64,000 nucleotides of DNA from Streptococcus equi subsp. equi (GTDB taxonomy: Bacteria; Bacillota; Bacilli; Lactobacillales; Streptococcaceae): positions 1,798,001-1,862,000 of the forward strand of contig LR134389.1 in NCBI GenBank assembly GCA_900637675.1. Reading direction: 5' to 3'. Position 1 is the first letter of the stretch; each line of letters begins with the position of its first letter. This document shows positions 60,588 to 64,000 of this stretch, piece by piece. The notes under the pieces were generated by a model. It had not been told where the DNA came from. It saw only the letters and a list, made by a program, of their open reading frames with translations, and ran no database searches. The translations under genes and the position numbers were made by a program.

Positions 60588-61777
60588 GAAAAGTCGCATC
60601 CTAGCTTTTGATCAATAGCAGCTGTTCTCTCAACCCCCTCCTCTAGCTGCTCCTTTACGGTCTTGAACTTTGTGGCCAGTCCTCTAGCTTGAGTAACCTT
60701 GTCATCAAAATGCCTCTTGGTCTGACCCACAAGGCTGTCATAGGTCACTCCTGCCTGGGCATAAGCCTCCTCTAGCTCCGCCCAGCTCAATTCACTCACA
60801 AAAAAGGGCATTTCTCTTGTCTTTTGGTGAAGTGCCTCTGCCTCTGCAACCGCCTCCTTCCGGCGAGCAATGATCTCCTCTTGGGCAAGCTGAGTGGTCT
60901 GCTCCAAAGCCTGTGCGACTGCTCGAGCCTGAAACTGATCAAGGTAAAACTCCTCTGAGCTGCTAATACCGTTAGAGGCTACATACTTTTTCTTTAGCAG
61001 GCGGTATTCGGTTAGCTTTGAGCTTAGGGTAGCAAGAGCAGGTGCTTGAGCAGCGGCAGGACGACCCTTACGGTCAATCACCTGACCCTTTGAGTTGAAG
61101 CGATAAGCGGCTAAGCTATGACGTCCTATTCCCGCCTTACCGTCAACCCATCTTGAAATCCCTAGCTCATCATCTCCAAAGTAAGTGCCCAGATTTCCAA
61201 TGTAGTCATTGTTAATGCGGTAGCTGTGGTAGAGTCCCTTGTTGGCTTTAACAAAGTCAATAGCCTCCTTGGAGAGGTTATTAACAGAGCTTGGCGCATT
61301 AAAGACAGTGGCAGGCTGCTTGGCATGGGCAGCTGTGATGAGTGCCAGATAGCCTCCCAGAGAGTGTCCGGTGTAGGAGATGGCAGCGTTAGGGTAGCTT
61401 GTCCTAATGTAGTCGGAAAAGGCTTTAGCAGTACTTAGCTGACTCTTGACCACTTTAAAAGAATCAGGCTCCTCATGGGTACACAGGTATTGATCATCTC
61501 CAAAAACAACGGATTGAATATCGGTGTCAATATCGCGTATATCACTGCTATTTGTCCCGGCATAGGCAATGACGATATGACTTCTATCCTCTTTGCCATC
61601 TTTTATTGGTACAACAGCCATAGCTTGCATACCATTGTCGGGGGTATCTTCGGCTTTGAGGATTTTGACATAACGATTAAGAATATCCGTATTTTTTCTA
61701 ACAGAAATAGTTACTTTATTAGCATCAACATCATATACTTTTTCAGAGAGTTTATTATAATCTTTATCACTAACCAC
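60584..61777 (-). CDS. Reverse-domain lipase toxin candidate (TslA-like), T7SS effector family
   Basis: A 397-aa protein. Residues 1-220 form an alpha/beta hydrolase lipase with the nucleophile elbow YTGHSLGGYLAL near 137 and YAGTNSSDIRDIDTDIQSV near 73; candidate acid and base lie in the later part (IGNLGTYFGDDE, GIGRHSLAAY). Residues 240-397 are helical and coiled, like an LXG or WXG-type targeting domain, but placed at the C terminus. This order is that of the staphylococcal T7SS phospholipase toxin TslA. There is no signal peptide. It starts at a GTG behind AAGGAG. Three small membrane-anchored proteins precede it and two helical proteins follow. T7SS machinery is not in the window. Confidence 0.75.
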   Translation of the reverse strand: MVSDKDYNKLSEKVYDVDANKVTISVRKNTDILNRYVKILKAEDTPDNGMQAMAVVPIKDGKEDRSHIVIAYAGTNSSDIRDIDTDIQSVVFGDDQYLCTHEEPDSFKVVKSQLSTAKAFSDYIRTSYPNAAISYTGHSLGGYLALITAAHAKQPATVFNAPSSVNNLSKEAIDFVKANKGLYHSYRINNDYIGNLGTYFGDDELGISRWVDGKAGIGRHSLAAYRFNSKGQVIDRKGRPAAAQAPALATLSSKLTEYRLLKKKYVASNGISSSEEFYLDQFQARAVAQALEQTTQLAQEEIIARRKEAVAEAEALHQKTREMPFFVSELSWAELEEAYAQAGVTYDSLVGQTKRHFDDKVTQARGLATKFKTVKEQLEEGVERTAAIDQKLGCDFS

Positions 61778-61779
61778 TA

Positions 61780-62181
61780 CTATTTCTCCTTATAAATAAC
61801 TTCAATGTCCTTACTCAAGGTTGTCTTATTCTCTGCTTTTTTTCGACGATTTAAAAATTCCTCATTGTCTTTTGAAGCTTGCTCTACACCTGTATAAATC
61901 TCACCTCCCATAAACGTTACGGATATATAGTACTTACTATTAACAATTGTAGCTATATTCATAGAACCTGTTTTTAAATTTTTATCTATACCGATGATCT
62001 TTATTTTATGTATATTTTCATATGTATTACTTAAATAAATAGCTGCCCTCTCTTGTTCTCTACGCTCTCTATTTAGTTTTTCGTCATTAAACCAATTCAT
62101 TGTTAGTATTCCTCCTAAAATTGTTATTAAAGCCACTATGCCAATTAGTTTCCGTCGTTTGCTTTGTTGCTTTTTCATCAT
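61780..62181 (-). CDS. Membrane-anchored candidate immunity protein (copy 3)
   Basis: A 133-aa protein with a basic start (KKQQSKRRK), one membrane helix (LIGIVALITILGGILTMNWF) and an extracytoplasmic domain. It ends 2 bp before the lipase start. The helix region is near-identical in DNA to that of the 63063 gene. It shares a layout with the other two copies: a helix, then an I-x-E/K-I-x-F/I block, a TGS/TG motif and an IN/VN beta strand. This fits a lipoprotein-like or membrane immunity protein of the TilA type. The start (ATG at 62181 or 62178) is uncertain by one codon. Confidence 0.65.
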   Translation of the reverse strand: MMKKQQSKRRKLIGIVALITILGGILTMNWFNDEKLNRERREQERAAIYLSNTYENIHKIKIIGIDKNLKTGSMNIATIVNSKYYISVTFMGGEIYTGVEQASKDNEEFLNRRKKAENKTTLSKDIEVIYKEK

Positions 62182-62196
62182 CAACTCCTTTTATTG

Positions 62197-62451
62197 CTAG
62201 GACGCTAGCCAATAGCTGCTTTTTACATAAACAATCATGATATGACTCTTACCCACCTCACTACCCTTAATCGGAGCTACAGCAATAGCCTGCATACCAT
62301 TGTCGGGGTTGTCTTCTGTTTTGAGGACGCGGTAATCTTTCCCGTTAGTTTTAAAAGTCTTACCGTTTCGCCAAGGTCTAATAACTTTGCCAGCATCAAC
62401 CTTATAAACCCCATCGGCTATATCATTATAATTTTTATCTGTTACTATCAT
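62197..62451 (-). pseudogene. Orphan lipase toxin head (copy 2), truncated
   Basis: An 84-codon frame with a good ribosome site (GGAG). Residues 1-75 match the first 75 of the lipase toxin (VTDKNYN, YKVDAGKV, EDNPDNGMQAIAVAPIKG, SHIMIVY) and then break into an unrelated tail, VKSSYWLAS. It lacks the GHSLGG catalytic part. It may be a remnant left by toxin exchange or a small decoy peptide. It overlaps the end of immunity copy 2 by 17 bp. Confidence 0.65.
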
Positions 62452-62848
62452 TGTTACTCCAATATTTTACTTTTATTTTATCTATTGAACTTAAATGAGT
62501 TATAGGATTTTTGTCTATCAAACTTAATTTCCCATTCCAACTAATAACATAGTTATCTGTATCATCATTTAAATTAAAAAATGTAACTTCCATTTTAATT
62601 TTATTATTTATTGTCAGCAATACATTCTTAGAACCTGTTGTACTGTTGTTTTCAATATCATTAAATTCTATCTCATTAATTCCGCTATAATGATTTAACA
62701 AATACAAGACAATTCGTTTTTGTTCATGGTTAAATTGTCGTTCTAACATTTTCGCTTGATTCTGATTATAGCTAAACATAAATATACCTCCCATTACTAA
62801 AATTGCTACCATTCCTAATAAAATGATGACTTTCTTTTTTACTGTCAT
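62435..62848 (-). CDS. Membrane-anchored candidate immunity protein (copy 2)
   Basis: A 137-aa protein with a basic start, a membrane helix (IILLGMVAILVMGGIFMF) and an extracytoplasmic domain rich in Asn and short beta strands. It is the most diverged of the three copies but keeps the INEIEFNDIENNSTTGS block. AAGGAG precedes the ATG. The head copy 1 reads into its first codons. Confidence 0.6.
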   Translation of the reverse strand: MTVKKKVIILLGMVAILVMGGIFMFSYNQNQAKMLERQFNHEQKRIVLYLLNHYSGINEIEFNDIENNSTTGSKNVLLTINNKIKMEVTFFNLNDDTDNYVISWNGKLSLIDKNPITHLSSIDKIKVKYWSNNDSNR

Positions 62849-63062
62849 AGAAGCTCCTTAGTTTATAATTTAAAGCTAGAACATTCCTATTACTCTTTGA
62901 CACCGTAAACTGCATACCGTTGTCAGGATTGTCTTCGGCTTCAAGGACTTTGACATAACGATTAAGAATATCCGTATTTTTTCTAACAGGAATAGTTACT
63001 TTATTAGCATCAACATCATATACTTTTCCAGCTAGCCAGTTATAGTTTTTGTCAGTTATCAT
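62772..63062 (-). pseudogene. Orphan lipase toxin head (copy 1), truncated
   Basis: A 96-codon frame whose first 51 residues match the toxin head (YDVDANKVTIPVRKNTDILN; EDNPDNGMQ). At DNA level 62911-63062 is nearly identical to 61626-61777 of the full toxin gene without gaps. After that the frame runs into the leader and start of immunity copy 2. It has a ribosome site (GGGAGG) and no catalytic part. Confidence 0.65.
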
Positions 63063-63494
63063 TTATTTCCCTCCCTTAGAATATTTAATATCAATATCTG
63101 TTAGATCCACTTGACTTAATGTCAATTTTTTGTGACGCTTCACTAATTTAAAACATTTATCGTAATAGTAAGAATAATCATCAAGCTTTCCTGAAAAAGT
63201 CATCGAAAAAGAATAAGATATCTCATTAGTTTTATTTATAGTAGCTGTTGTTCCCCAATACCCTGTTTCTTTGGATTGTACTGGACTAAGAAAGCTAATC
63301 TCTTTTACTCCTTCAAACTCACTAACAATTTCCATTGCTAAATCCTTCTCTACTTGATAGTAGTTATTCTCGCCTTTATTGTCCCTATCCCCATTAAGCC
63401 AATTCATTGTTAGTATTCCTCCTAAAATAATGATTAAAGCTGCTATGCTGACTAATTTCCAGTAATTTTTGTGTTGCTTTAGGTAGACTATCAT
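63063..63494 (-). CDS. Membrane-anchored candidate immunity protein (copy 1)
   Basis: A 143-aa protein with a basic start, a membrane helix (LVSIAALIIILGGILTMNWL) and an extracytoplasmic domain with GVKEISFLSP, ETGYWGTTATINKTNEI and a basic end. AAAGGAA precedes the ATG. It stops at the base before the orphan head copy 1 begins. The first of three alternating immunity-like genes; specificity cannot be inferred from sequence. Confidence 0.65.
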   Translation of the reverse strand: MIVYLKQHKNYWKLVSIAALIIILGGILTMNWLNGDRDNKGENNYYQVEKDLAMEIVSEFEGVKEISFLSPVQSKETGYWGTTATINKTNEISYSFSMTFSGKLDDYSYYYDKCFKLVKRHKKLTLSQVDLTDIDIKYSKGGK

Positions 63495-63804
63495 GCTTAT
63501 ATTCCTTTATGCTTTATCATAAGGTGGTGCAGGTTTTTTGCTTTTACAAAAACAGCTAGACACCAGATATTTTAATATTATAATATGATTATAAATATTA
63601 TACTATAATAATGGTATAATATTGACATATTTTTGGCGATTTTTTACTATTTTGACACTTTTATGAGATTTTTTTCTGGTATATTTTTCTATATCTTTCT
63701 TTGATACCTGCCTGTAATGCAAGCCTAATAATGGTTTTATTGGCTTTAAACGATCTATTGGAATTTTCGTGTCAACTGCTTGGTTAATAAGCAAAGAATA
63801 CAAT
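63495..63804. other. AT-rich region upstream of the toxin locus
   Basis: 63566-63630 is extremely AT-rich with overlapping ATTATAATAT/TATAATAATG palindromes and several -10-like boxes. A 60-codon minus-strand frame (to 63603) reads IPIDRLKPIKPLLGLHYRQ and looks protein-like but has no start or ribosome site; it may be a gene remnant. The locus promoter is likely here but was not pinned down. Confidence 0.35.
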
Positions 63805-63805
63805 A

Positions 63806-63848
63806 AAAAAAGACTGAAGAAGCTCCCCTACGGATACTTCTTCAATCT
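63806..63848 (-). terminator. trmL terminator (GATTGAAG family)
   Basis: An AGATTGAAGAAG / CTTCTTCAGTCT stem (one G-T pair) followed on the minus strand by seven T. Confidence 0.85.
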
Positions 63849-63872
63849 AACTGATGTTTTGCGATATGCTTA

Positions 63873-64000
63873 TTATGATTTTAGTTTGTCATGCTCATAG
63901 GTATGGCTAAGCTCTAAGCCCTTAAAGGCTTGCTGTCTAAGTGCCTCATAGACGATCATGCAAACAGCATTAGAGACATTGAGACTTCTGACATGCTCAT
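63873..64000 (-). CDS. trmL: tRNA (cytidine34-2'-O)-methyltransferase, C-terminal end (5' part outside window)
   Basis: The last 42 codons read [20 protein letters not shown] and continue to a stop at 63873-63875. [11 protein letters not shown] with VYEALRQQ is the C-terminal knot and SAM-binding region of SpoU-family TrmL (CspR), which methylates the wobble base of tRNA-Leu. The rest lies beyond the window. Confidence 0.85.
   Translation of the reverse strand, partial: EHVRSLNVSNAVCMIVYEALRQQAFKGLELSHTYEHDKLKS

Noticed and set aside
63603..63803. 66-codon minus-strand gene
   Set aside because: It starts inside the trmL terminator tail at a TTG without a ribosome site; possibly a remnant, not a gene.

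Overview
The window is a low-GC Gram-positive chromosome segment, most likely Streptococcus equi (subsp. equi or zooepidemicus) or a close pyogenic relative. Three things point that way: Streptococcus-type gene neighbourhoods (pbp1A-pepC-nadE-pncB; rsmH-ftsL-pbpX-mraY; murJ/murE with an fhu operon; tmk-holB-ricT-yabA-rsmI), a sortase-anchored collagen-like protein, and a Blp-type bacteriocin locus. The species call is inference from gene content; I saw no rRNA or tRNA gene.

Layout. 1-5.7 kb: 3' end of pbp1A, then pepC, nadE and pncB. 6-12.6 kb: amino-acid permease, trxB, a broken polar amino-acid ABC transporter and a small secreted protein. 13-21.8 kb: DEAD-box helicase, the division/wall cluster mraY-pbpX-ftsL-rsmH, and proBA. 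22.3-25 kb: a secreted beta-propeller-like gene split by a 1.43-kb IS3-family element. 25.4-28.1 kb: ABC exporter and a putative bacteriocin immunity gene. 28.4-29.9 kb: collagen-like surface protein. 30-35.7 kb: central carbon genes (tkt, fsa-like aldolase, glpK) and a duplicated PepSY lipoprotein. 36-36.9 kb: double-glycine bacteriocins. 37.3-43.4 kb: rsmI, yabA, ricT, holB, tmk, ylbG, ylbF, clpP with a CtsR operator, and upp. 43.5-50.8 kb: murJ-type flippase, murE and fhuCDBG. 50.8-59.2 kb: DUF1803, ppaC, pflA, a CBS-domain protein, mnmM, an APH-like kinase, ytqA, a PAP2 phosphatase and FMN-riboswitch-controlled ribU. 59.9-63.5 kb: a polymorphic toxin locus. 63.9 kb: 3' end of trmL.

The most interesting region is 59.9-63.5 kb. 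A lipase (GHSLGG) carries its enzyme domain at the N terminus and a helical LXG-like tail at the C terminus. It is followed by two small helical proteins and preceded by three small membrane-anchored proteins that alternate with two orphan copies of the lipase N-terminal head. This looks like a reverse-domain type VII secretion lipase (TslA-like) with a tandem toxin-head/immunity array. In ordinary polymorphic toxins the orphan modules are C-terminal; here they are N-terminal, as expected when the toxin domain comes first.

Two other patterns run across the window. Six single-base deletions, all in A/T runs, break four otherwise intact genes (holB three times, ricT, a helicase and an ABC ATPase). 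Because holB should be essential, sequence error is the likely cause. Six genes (rsmH, proB, ylbF, murE, the DUF1803 gene and ytqA) have a -10 box ending only 6-7 nt before the start codon, mostly with an extended TGn and no Shine-Dalgarno, so they may be expressed as leaderless mRNAs.
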